Part shown: in pieces, positions 50,816 to 58,598 of the stretch
Numbering within the stretch: the stretch's first letter is position 1
Layout of the letters: the number at the start of each line of letters is the position of its first letter
From: Clostridia bacterium
GTDB lineage: Bacteria; Bacillota; Clostridia; Christensenellales; CAAEEZ01
Direction of reading: 5' to 3'
Length of the DNA: 64,000 bases
Assembly: GCA_900755035.1 (NCBI GenBank)
Contig: CAAEEZ010000007.1
Coordinates: 121,334 to 185,333 of the forward strand
The notes under the pieces: model-generated
Told to the model about the DNA's origin: nothing
Database searches by the model: none
The model's input: only the letters and a program-made list of their open reading frames with translations
Made by a program: the position numbers and the translations under genes

Positions 50816-50950
50816 ATTCTTCCTCCTTTGGTATCGTTTCACATTACGTAAGCACAAGCAAATTCTAAAACGATACGACCATTTACTATTAGTATTTTTA
50901 ACATTTTACTTCTTTTGCTTGCCTAGTTAAATTGTAATAAACTTTGCTTT

Positions 50951-50976
50951 CGTTTTCACGGAAAAAAATCTGCGAC
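50951..50976 (-). promoter_or_regulatory. Shared regulon motif, copy 2
   Basis: CGTTTT followed by CACGGAAAAAAATCTGCGAC, with the 20-base core identical to copy 1, about 135 bp before the start of the minus-strand 325-residue gene. Here there is no hairpin, so conservation is not explained by a terminator. Confidence 0.6.
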
Positions 50977-51067
50977 GTTACCAAATTACCGATTTTTTTT
51001 GTAGAAAATAAAATATTATGCTTTTTTATGATACAATTTTATTAGTAAACAGTAAAAGGAGTAGGAT

Positions 51068-51544
51068 ATGAACAAATTAAAAGACGTTGCGCCATGCTCT
51101 CTATGTTGCTATACCTGTCCGTCATACAAAAACGGCGTAATAAAACAATCTATTGATAACCTAGTAAAATACTACGATGGTTACCCTGAATTTCTACATC
51201 AAAATTTACCTAGAAAATACAAAAAATACGCTAAAAAAACCGAGAAATTCGTAGAATACATACAAAACGAACACACTAGTTGTGGTGGTTGTAGAGGCGA
51301 AAAAAATTGCAATTGCAGTATAGCAAATTGTTTTATTTTAGATTGTACAAAACAACACGGTATTGACTTTTGTGGTGAATGCGAAAACTTCCCGTGCGAC
51401 AAGGCAAAAACCTTTTTTAAGGGAATAGTTTTAGACGACTACCTAAAAGGTAACGAACGAATAAAAAAGGTTGGCAAGGAAAAATTCGCCGAAGAAATCA
51501 CTCTAAAATCGCATTACGCATCATACAAAAGCAATGGGAAATAG
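51068..51544 (+). CDS. DUF3795-like cysteine-rich protein
   Basis: 158 residues with 12 or more cysteines: CSLCCYTCPSYKNG at the N-terminus, CGGCRGEKNCNCSIANCFILDC in the middle and CGECENFPCDKA later, the pattern of DUF3795 zinc or Fe-S proteins. Start ATG 51068 with AAAGGAGTAGG upstream. Function unknown. Confidence 0.85.
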   Translation: MNKLKDVAPCSLCCYTCPSYKNGVIKQSIDNLVKYYDGYPEFLHQNLPRKYKKYAKKTEKFVEYIQNEHTSCGGCRGEKNCNCSIANCFILDCTKQHGIDFCGECENFPCDKAKTFFKGIVLDDYLKGNERIKKVGKEKFAEEITLKSHYASYKSNGK

Positions 51545-51602
51545 CCACAAATTATAAAATAGCAATATTTTTTCAAAAATATTATGATTTCTAGGAGACG
51601 CC

Positions 51603-52355
51603 ATGAACAATAATAATTTTTTCGATGATACCGAGTTTTTTAACAGTTATCGAAAACTTCGAAAAAGAGAATTAAACTATAACAATTTACTAGAACAACC
51701 CGCAATTTCTGCGTTACTACCCGATTTGACGGGAAAAACGGTGCTGGATTTAGGCTGTGGTTATGGACAAAATTGCTATGATTTTGTTAAAAGAGGCGCT
51801 AAAAGCGTGATAGGTGTAGACATTGCAGAAAAAATGCTACAAGTTGCTAGAACCGAGTACGCCGATGACAAAATTAAGTACCTGAATATGAGCATAGAAG
51901 ACGTAACTAACCTTAACCAAACTTTCGACCTAATATATTCGTCCCTTGCTTTTCATTACGTTAAAGATTTTAACGCCCTTGCAAAAAACACGTACGCTAT
52001 GCTTAACGATAACGGAACGTTGCTCTTTTCACAAGAACATCCCATAAATACTGCCACTCACGGTGGAAAACACCGTTATAATAAAAATATACGAGGAAAA
52101 TATAAATCTTTTACATTTTCTAACTACAACGAAATAGGCAAAAGAGAATTTACTTGGTATATCGGCGGTCTAGAAAAATATCATCGTAATTTTAGCGCCA
52201 TCGTCAATCCGCTACTAAACGCAGGATTTAGACTTGAAAAGGTTGTAGAACCGTTGCCTACTAAAGAAGCAACTCAAAAATGGCCCGTTTTATTAGAAAA
52301 AGAACTAATTAAACCGACATTTTTAATTATAAAAGCACGTAAAGTAACTAAATAA
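51603..52355 (+). CDS. Class I SAM-dependent methyltransferase
   Basis: 250 residues. Motif I VLDLGCGYGQN near 46-56 binds SAM, acidic motif II VIGVDIAEKML follows, then FDLIYSSLAFHYV and LNDNGTLLFSQEHP, characteristic of small-molecule methyltransferases (UbiE/Tam-like). No DNA or RNA target clues. AGGAG upstream of ATG 51603. 58 bp after the DUF3795 gene and possibly in one operon. Confidence 0.9.
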   Translation: MNNNNFFDDTEFFNSYRKLRKRELNYNNLLEQPAISALLPDLTGKTVLDLGCGYGQNCYDFVKRGAKSVIGVDIAEKMLQVARTEYADDKIKYLNMSIEDVTNLNQTFDLIYSSLAFHYVKDFNALAKNTYAMLNDNGTLLFSQEHPINTATHGGKHRYNKNIRGKYKSFTFSNYNEIGKREFTWYIGGLEKYHRNFSAIVNPLLNAGFRLEKVVEPLPTKEATQKWPVLLEKELIKPTFLIIKARKVTK

Positions 52356-52420
52356 CGTAAATAGACCACTTGTCGAAAGCCAACGTTTAGACGTAAAATT
52401 AGAATGGAGCAAAACCTAAT

Positions 52421-53218
52421 ATGAATATAAAAACATATTTCCTACTAAAAAAACTACGCAATATCGACGAATATTTCAAGTACGTACAAAATGCCGACTA
52501 CAAAAAAATGATAGCCGACTCACCACCTACGGCGCAAGATAAATATTATCTAACAAAGGGCAATTTGAATAATACTAGCCTCGCAAACGTTACGACGTAT
52601 TTGCCACTATTTGACCAATTAAATGAAAAATATAATCTTAAAAGCATAGCAATAGGTAACACCGACTACGAAAAAGCAACAAACCTACTTTCGTGGATTA
52701 GTAGTCACACCTATTATAGTGGCGCTGCTAGCCGTTTGTTACCCGACTGCGCCATGCAAATATTAGAATATAGTTTTGATAAAGGCTTTCAGCACGCAAT
52801 AAATTGTAGGGATAAGGCAATTTGTTTTACCGATTGTTTGGTTGCAGTAGGCATCAAAGCCTACCCTATTTGTATGACGTCCACTAATTTTCAGGCTTGT
52901 CATTTCGTTTGCCACGTATACTTACGAGAACTAGACAAATGGTGCGTATTCGACCCCTCTTTTAATTGCAGTTTTCATTTTGAAAACCAGCCTATCGATA
53001 TTTTTTCGCTAAGGAATTTACTTTTGAAAAACCAAAATTTCGACGTGAAAAACTATTCTTTTAACGGCACTTCAAACTGCTTTAACGAGTATTTAGACGG
53101 TTTTTTACGCCTATGTATATCCAACCTATCCACCTACCACGACAATTCGGAAAACAATCGGTTTGAAAAAAATATCAAAAAACTAAAAGAATTTGATTGT
53201 ACTTTACCGTTAGAATAG
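52421..53218 (+). CDS. Transglutaminase-like protein
   Basis: 265 residues. A candidate Cys-His-Asp triad: Cys in NCRDKAICFTDCL, His in ACHFVCHVYLRE and Asp in WCVFDPSFN, with the spacing of transglutaminase-like folds, which include peptidases and crosslinking enzymes. No signal peptide, so cytosolic. Follows the methyltransferase by 65 bp with GGAGC upstream. Precise role unknown. Confidence 0.75.
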   Translation: MNIKTYFLLKKLRNIDEYFKYVQNADYKKMIADSPPTAQDKYYLTKGNLNNTSLANVTTYLPLFDQLNEKYNLKSIAIGNTDYEKATNLLSWISSHTYYSGAASRLLPDCAMQILEYSFDKGFQHAINCRDKAICFTDCLVAVGIKAYPICMTSTNFQACHFVCHVYLRELDKWCVFDPSFNCSFHFENQPIDIFSLRNLLLKNQNFDVKNYSFNGTSNCFNEYLDGFLRLCISNLSTYHDNSENNRFEKNIKKLKEFDCTLPLE

Positions 53219-53234
53219 AAATATACTCGCATTG

Positions 53235-53258
53235 CCCCGCTCTTTTGCGGGGTTTTTT
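53235..53258 (+). terminator. Terminator of the methyltransferase-transglutaminase unit
   Basis: CCCCGC-TCTTTT-GCGGGG followed by TTTTTT. Confidence 0.95.
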
Positions 53259-53300
53259 AAGTTAAAATTAGCAAAAACCACAAAAATTTGCAAAATTCTA

Positions 53301-53340
53301 TTGACAACTTCCCGTTCGTATAGTATCGTATATATACGAA
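53301..53340 (+). promoter_or_regulatory. Promoter and operator of the RHH gene
   Basis: TTGACA (53301-53306), 17 bp, TATCGT (53324-53329). A perfect 14-bp palindrome TCGTATATATACGA at 53326-53339 overlaps the -10, and TCGTATA occurs again at 53316, giving a TCGTATA pair 10 bp apart. Autoregulation by the ribbon-helix-helix product is likely. Confidence 0.8.
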
Positions 53341-53360
53341 AAGTATTTAAGGAGGACGAT

Positions 53361-53633
53361 ATGCCAACAAGAAAAGAAGATACCCCAACCAGAGTTGCAA
53401 AAAGAAATTACGAAGAACGCAATAAAGAAAAAAGGAAACAAACTAGCGGAAACTTTCAAACTATGATTCCACGTGAATTATTAGAGGAAATAAACGAGTT
53501 TTTAGCCGAATACGGCTTTACAAAAGTGGAACTAATAGAGGCAGGCTACCAAGAACTTATGGCAAGGGTAGACCCCGATTTTGCTATGATGCTAGACGGC
53601 TACGACGACTTTTTCGGTGGCTGTCAGTACTAA
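53361..53633 (+). CDS. Ribbon-helix-helix-like regulator (90 aa)
   Basis: 90 residues from ATG 53361 with GGAGGACGAT upstream; an upstream in-frame extension to 53232 is not supported. A Lys/Arg/Glu-rich N-terminus precedes FQTMIPRELLEEINEFLAEYGFTKVELIEAGYQELM, a strand-helix-helix of the RHH type seen in antitoxins and plasmid regulators. The C-terminus is acidic (DGYDDFFGGCQY). A strong operator precedes it. No toxin gene is next to it. Confidence 0.75.
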   Translation: MPTRKEDTPTRVAKRNYEERNKEKRKQTSGNFQTMIPRELLEEINEFLAEYGFTKVELIEAGYQELMARVDPDFAMMLDGYDDFFGGCQY

Positions 53634-53667
53634 TCCACAACATATATAACTAAAAAAGTATCGTATT

Positions 53668-53694
53668 AAAATGATATAGAAATATATCATTTTT
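53668..53694 (+). terminator. Terminator of the RHH gene
   Basis: AAAATGATATA / TATATCATTTT, 11-bp stem, between the convergent RHH and DUF2828 genes; T-run on the plus side. Confidence 0.75.
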
Positions 53695-53711
53695 CTACAA
53701 TACTCTTTACT

Positions 53712-55181
53712 TTAAGCGACTATTTTTGCATAACGGTCACTTCCTATAACTTCCATCATAAATGCATACGGATTCATTTCTCCACTTGCTACCATAGAAA
53801 AAAGTCTTGGCGTACAACCGGATACTAAAACCACGCCGTTGTCATTTTTTGTAACGGGCTGTTGATTGTTACGGCTAGCCACGTTCCAAAATACGATATC
53901 AGGAAGTTTGTATCCTTCATTTTCAAATTTTTTCTTAGCATTTTCAAAGTTAGATAATGATGCGTTTTCTACTGCCATATCAAATTCCATATCGGAAATA
54001 AGATATAATTTAGTAGACAATTCATTTTGTGGCACTTTGTTTTTGACTGCCGTTTTCAAGATTAAATCAAAAACTGCTTCAATATTCGTATTTGCAATTT
54101 TGTTAAAAGATACTAAATAGCGAAGTTTATCCACAAACGTATCCCCTTTAATTTCAATTAGCTGAGGCTTTGCAGAAAATTCAATAATTTGGTTTTTGAA
54201 GTATCCTTTATTGTGTTCTGCAAAATAAATACCAATAGAAAGCGCAACGGATGCCGGAATCGGTTCTCCGCAGTCGTACATTGAGCCCGACGTATCTATT
54301 ACGGCTATTGCATTTTCCTCTAAACCAAAGTCGGAAAGAGAAGCCCACGTAGCATTAATACTGTCTTTTTCTTCCTTTGATAAGGAGTTATTAGCATCAT
54401 GTTGCATGTAAGATTCAACAAGTTCGTATGGAGCAAGCGTTGATGCATTAAGCTTTGCCTCTCCTTTTGCCACCTTATCTATATAAGCCTTATATCTTTC
54501 GCCATCATTACGGATAAATTCTTTTCTGTATTTGAACATAGCCTTTGCGGGTTGTTTTTCATAATCAAAAGAATAATCTTTGTTGCGTAGATTATTTTCG
54601 ATAATTTTTACGTAGGCACGAAGGCTAGCAACGGACTTTCTATACGTAGCGTCATTCATAGCAAATGCTTTTGCTATTTTCTTTGCCAACATAACAGTTT
54701 CCTTATTAGAAGCATTTACGGAAGGCAACCACTTTGCAAGCAACGATACTTCTTTCCCTTCTTTCATAGCTTGCATATCTGCATCGTACTGCTCTTTAAG
54801 AACTTCTAGCATTTCCTTTTCGCAACGTGTTCCAATTAAAACAAGCATATCGTCATATCGACCGTATTCTGCTATATACGAAAGATTCTTCTTTACCGTT
54901 TCCTCTTCGTTATTTGCAAGCAATTTAAGAATAACACGAAAAACTCTACGCTCACCAAGCCCACCCATAATATCACGAGCAAAAAACAAGATTTTTGTTG
55001 CAATATCTTTGTTTTCATAGTACGCTCTTATAAAGCGGGACTCAATTTTGCTATCTCTTTCTCTTATAATTGCACCTATTGTCGCAAACAAATCAAGACA
55101 ATCAGACTGACTAGTAGCATTTGTTATTGCACCATTTTCGGTATACGTTTTGTTTGCTTCGTCTTTAAGATATTGTAACAT
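53712..55181 (-). CDS. DUF2828/TROVE-vWA protein (Ro60-like)
   Basis: 489 residues. An N-terminal helical-repeat part (ESRFIRAYYENKDIATKILF, RVFRVILKLLANNEEETVKK) resembles TROVE/DUF2828, and the C-terminal von Willebrand A domain has a MIDAS motif DTSGSM near 296 with KLYLISDMEFD near 393. Ro60/Rsr proteins bind misfolded RNA and Y RNAs and work with exonucleases and RtcB. An adjacent hairpin-rich upstream region could encode a Y-like RNA. The promoter region carries motif copy 3. Distinguishing DUF2828 from true Ro60 needs a profile search. Confidence 0.8.
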   Translation of the reverse strand: MLQYLKDEANKTYTENGAITNATSQSDCLDLFATIGAIIRERDSKIESRFIRAYYENKDIATKILFFARDIMGGLGERRVFRVILKLLANNEEETVKKNLSYIAEYGRYDDMLVLIGTRCEKEMLEVLKEQYDADMQAMKEGKEVSLLAKWLPSVNASNKETVMLAKKIAKAFAMNDATYRKSVASLRAYVKIIENNLRNKDYSFDYEKQPAKAMFKYRKEFIRNDGERYKAYIDKVAKGEAKLNASTLAPYELVESYMQHDANNSLSKEEKDSINATWASLSDFGLEENAIAVIDTSGSMYDCGEPIPASVALSIGIYFAEHNKGYFKNQIIEFSAKPQLIEIKGDTFVDKLRYLVSFNKIANTNIEAVFDLILKTAVKNKVPQNELSTKLYLISDMEFDMAVENASLSNFENAKKKFENEGYKLPDIVFWNVASRNNQQPVTKNDNGVVLVSGCTPRLFSMVASGEMNPYAFMMEVIGSDRYAKIVA

Positions 55182-55638
55182 ATTCTCTCTCCTTTAATAA
55201 TATTTTAATTTAACAAGGCACTGTTGATATATGTGCCAAACACGTCCAATATAAATATTTCGTGCTAAGCCTTTTTTCTAATTATATTTTTTGCTGTTAG
55301 TGCCTTTTCAAGATGCATTATGCTAGCGTGTAGAGAATTTCTACACTACCGACTCCCATATAAAAATTGGAGTCCTTTTATAATCTAAATTTTTTCTAAA
55401 ATTATTTTGCTGTACGCATCTTTTGTAATTTCATTTTAACAACGTTTTCATACGTTTGCACGGAAAAAAAGTTGCGAACTCATCATTTTTGTTTTCAAAT
55501 TAAATATTTGTAAAAAGAAGACAAAGGATATTACTAAGAAATAAATAAACGAATTTCAATACGTAAAAAGAACGCAAGATGTGCCCTAATTTTTGATTTT
55601 GCTAAACGAATTATAGCCAAGTTGAATCTTAATATAAA
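55182..55638. other. Hairpin-rich 5' region of the DUF2828 gene
   Basis: 457 bp without a gene. Stems: GTGTAGA-GAATT-TCTACAC (55328-55346), GACTCC...GGAGTC (55351-55374), GGCAC...GTGCC (near 55218-55236). Includes motif copy 3. Bacterial Ro proteins often have a Y RNA gene next to them, so one may lie here, but no Y-RNA hallmark was recognised. Confidence 0.5.
55453..55479 (-). promoter_or_regulatory. Shared regulon motif, copy 3
   Basis: CGTTTG then CACGGAAAAAAA, then GTTGCGAAC. Compared with copies 1 and 2 the core CACGGAAAAAAA is exact and the tail differs at 3-4 positions. 272 bp before the start of the minus-strand DUF2828 gene. Confidence 0.5.
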
Positions 55639-55848
55639 CTAAATAGACAAGCGTTTTTCGATTCTACGAATCATATCATCTATTTGACAAATGTCGTCAG
55701 GGTCGGTTAACGTTTTATAGTAATCTTTCAAATCTAAAAGACGAAGATAATCGAGAATTTGATTATCCTTTAACAAGACTTCACCGCCCTCAACTTTTGC
55801 CACTACTTTCGTATCAATAATTTCATATTCCATTTGAACGTGCTTCAT
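55639..55848 (-). CDS. Small acidic protein (69 aa)
   Basis: 69 residues (MKHVQMEYEIIDTKVVAKVE...), soluble, ending IDDMIRRIEKRLSI. GGGAGGTTAAAT lies before ATG 55848. It is separated from DUF2828 by the structured region. Unrecognised. Confidence 0.55.
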   Translation of the reverse strand: MKHVQMEYEIIDTKVVAKVEGGEVLLKDNQILDYLRLLDLKDYYKTLTDPDDICQIDDMIRRIEKRLSI

Positions 55849-56010
55849 ATTTAACCTCCCATATCATAGATAAAAGATACAAATAACGTTATTTTCGTAT
55901 ACTCTTAAAAATTAACAGACAGATTTCTCTCCGTAAATCCAATAGAATTTATAGCAGGATAATTGCAATAAGTTAAAAGATTAGTAGTTCTAATTTTTCC
56001 ATGCTAAACT

Positions 56011-56052
56011 TAATTAAAAACTGTGCTGAACCTGTTAGCGATTCAACACAGT
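56011..56052 (-). terminator. Terminator of tRNA-Ser
   Basis: ACTGTGCTGAA / TTCAACACAGT stem (one mismatch) followed on the minus strand by TTTTTAATT. Confidence 0.75.
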
Positions 56053-56058
56053 TTCACT

Positions 56059-56147
56059 TGGCGGAAGCGGTGGGATTCGAACCCACGGTACCTTGCGGTA
56101 CAACTGATTTCGAGTCAGTCCCGTTATGACCACTTCGATACGCTTCC
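56059..56147 (-). tRNA. tRNA-Ser (CGA)
   Basis: Minus strand: acceptor GGAAGCG / CGCTTCC, anticodon stem ACTGA/TCAGT around CTCGAAA (anticodon CGA), a long variable arm (TACCGCAAGGTA) typical of serine tRNAs, T-loop TTCGAAT and encoded CCA. Confidence 0.96.
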
Positions 56148-56580
56148 ATTTGTTTAATTATAATATAAACTTTGCCGTTTAGCAAATTAAATCGTAGGTG
56201 TTTTTTATTTTTGGCTCAAAAATCTTTTAATTACCTATTTTAACAACGTTATTTATGCTTTTATTTTGCTTTTGTTAGTAGCAATCTTTGTTCACAATTC
56301 AACTTTCTTAGTAGAATTTTTATTAGGCGTAAATATCATATAAAATCCACTATCAAATATTGTTAGACTACTCTTCGAAATCACTTGCCGTTTTACCCGT
56401 TATATTAAATGTTTAGTTACGGATACGTTACCTAACGTAGCAAACACAACTACTAGCACTTGCTCATCATCACAATAATGGTTAAACAATTCGTGCTTTC
56501 TAACGTTAAAAGTAAAACAATTCGGCAGAAAATCTATTTATTATAAAAATATACTAAACCTTAAACCACCCGTAAGACAA
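56148..56580. other. Gene-free stretch upstream of tRNA-Ser
   Basis: 433 bp. No ORF with a ribosome binding site, no hairpin followed by a T-run, and no repeat seen. It may hold the tRNA-Ser promoter. Confidence 0.6.
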
Positions 56581-56608
56581 AAATAACGGGGAAACTCCCC
56601 GCTATTTT
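56581..56608 (-). terminator. Terminator of the 662-aa gene
   Basis: AAATAACGGGGA / TCCCCGCTATTT with AAAC-type loop, ending in T-run on the minus strand. Confidence 0.88.
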
Positions 56609-56609
56609 A

Positions 56610-58598
56610 CTATTCGCTTACTTTATTAAAATCGGTATTATACACCAAATTATAGTAAATTATCCAATCCTGATTATTTGCTAGTGCGTCGAATTTTTTA
56701 CCACTGAACGAATTAACTTTGAACGGATAAACGTATGCGCAACTTGCCTTGTTATCGTTGTATAGTAGTAGTGCGTCTAACAAAATATTATTTGCTCTCG
56801 TTTGATATTGCGGTTTATTTTTCGGCTTAGCGTATCTACTTAGCGCTTTTGCCGTAATTACGCAACTCTGGCTAGGGAAATTATCCCCGTACAACCTGCT
56901 CTGCCCGTATTTGTGGCTATCCCAATGCCTTATCGGCGAATCAAACATAAATACGCTAGGTTGCTTTCCGCTAAACGACAACAATATTTTGAACAATTTT
57001 TTTGCTTCGATTAAGTACTTGTCCTCGCCGGTTAGGTCGTATGCGTCCAGCATAATATCGGTAGCAGAAGCCACTACGCTGTCAGAAAATCTTGCGTACT
57101 CGGTAGGGAAATGTATTCCGTGCTTTAATACGTTTTCGATTTGTTGCAAATACTTTTCTTTCAGTTGTTTTGCCACATCTTTTTCGCCTAATTTATCGGC
57201 AAATTGTATTATTTTAAGAATAGGCAACTCCACGTAGGCGTTTACTCCACCTTTTTCGTAGAATTTTAATAGTATTTTAACTGCCTTGTCAAAATACTTT
57301 TTCTCGCCAAAATACTCGTATGCAAGTAGGTACAACAGCGAATACCAGCCGTATACCGACTTGTTGTCGATAGGAGAAATCTTGTAAAACGCCGTATCGC
57401 AAACTAGCCCGTTATCCCTTACTATTGCTCTATCAATAAAATCCAAGCCTAGTTTTATACTGTCTTCTAATTTTGCCTTAAATTCCTCGCTAATAGGCTG
57501 ATTAGACAGTAACCTTTGCAAAATAGCAATAGGCATACACACCCTATCTTTACCTAGGTTTTTATCGCATTTTGCCGATGCTTCGTAATACTTTCTACCT
57601 TCGCTAAAATCGTACAAATAGTACGCTCCACGTCTTACGTCGCCTTTGTCGTGGTTTTGCTGTTTATCTACGATAAAGTTAAGCCTTTCGTCAATAAGTT
57701 CTAGCTCGTTTTTGATAATATTTATATCAAAATGCGTGGTATGATTGTTGTACTTTATCGTAAATCTTTTTACGCCTACGCTATCGAACGAGCCGTGCAA
57801 CAAATATCTATCGTCGCAAATTTTTGCCACTTCACACGGCTTGCCACCTGCCATTACGTTTATGGAATTTATATTCTTTCCTTGCAATTCCACCTTAATT
57901 TCTTCTTTTACACGGTAGGTAAACCTATCGATATTTATTTGCATATAGCTTTCTTCTTTTAGCGCCTTTTCAAAGAATCGTTTTTCGTTTCTAAACGAGA
58001 AAAGTTTTAACCTTAAATGCAACTTGTCCATAGGGTTTATGGTAAACGGCCTAAATAGTAGTACGAAATCGCCCCTATCGTTTATTTGCATTTTCCTAAT
58101 TATAGCGTAGTCGGCAACTTGTCCACCCACTACTTGTACGGCGAAATTGTTTTCTTCCCCGTTCATTCTAAGAGCGTATATATAGCTTGAACTTTCGCCA
58201 CACCAAATATGTGCGTGGCATTTTTTAGTCAGCTGATGTTCCTTTACAAACGGAGTATAACTATCGTTAAATGGTGCAAATATGCCTATATCCCCCGTAT
58301 TAAATGTAAGTGGATTAAGTTGCTTATTCGTAAATACGTAATCTAGGTAAGCGTCGTTTTCCGACATAGTTAGGTTGCATACTACCTCTAACTCGTTGTA
58401 ATAATAGGTTACGGTTATTTTATTCGGCTCGTACTTAGTGCTAGTTACGTTATATTCGCCGTACATACTACCAAATAACCCACTACCACTTTTCACCCAA
58501 TTAAGTTGGTGTTGGTCCGAGTTTAGCGTTAGTTTTTTAATACCGCCCTTTACCTTGTCATACTCTATTCTAAACTTATTGTTTTGCAGTACTTTCAT
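56610..58598 (-). CDS. Putative carbohydrate-active protein with toroid-like domain
   Basis: 662 residues. The N-terminal third is beta-rich (residues 1-320, ending in NIIKNELELIDERLNFIVDK). The C-terminal part shows repeated helix pairs (VYGWYSLLYLLAYEYFGEKK, LPILKIIQFADKLGEKDVAK, VVASATDIMLDAYDLTGEDK, YLIEAKKLFKILL) as in (alpha/alpha)6 toroids of glycoside hydrolases and lyases. No signal peptide, so cytosolic. Catalytic residues could not be assigned. The start overlaps the tex stop by 4 bp. Confidence 0.55.
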   Translation of the reverse strand: MKVLQNNKFRIEYDKVKGGIKKLTLNSDQHQLNWVKSGSGLFGSMYGEYNVTSTKYEPNKITVTYYYNELEVVCNLTMSENDAYLDYVFTNKQLNPLTFNTGDIGIFAPFNDSYTPFVKEHQLTKKCHAHIWCGESSSYIYALRMNGEENNFAVQVVGGQVADYAIIRKMQINDRGDFVLLFRPFTINPMDKLHLRLKLFSFRNEKRFFEKALKEESYMQINIDRFTYRVKEEIKVELQGKNINSINVMAGGKPCEVAKICDDRYLLHGSFDSVGVKRFTIKYNNHTTHFDINIIKNELELIDERLNFIVDKQQNHDKGDVRRGAYYLYDFSEGRKYYEASAKCDKNLGKDRVCMPIAILQRLLSNQPISEEFKAKLEDSIKLGLDFIDRAIVRDNGLVCDTAFYKISPIDNKSVYGWYSLLYLLAYEYFGEKKYFDKAVKILLKFYEKGGVNAYVELPILKIIQFADKLGEKDVAKQLKEKYLQQIENVLKHGIHFPTEYARFSDSVVASATDIMLDAYDLTGEDKYLIEAKKLFKILLSFSGKQPSVFMFDSPIRHWDSHKYGQSRLYGDNFPSQSCVITAKALSRYAKPKNKPQYQTRANNILLDALLLYNDNKASCAYVYPFKVNSFSGKKFDALANNQDWIIYYNLVYNTDFNKVSE

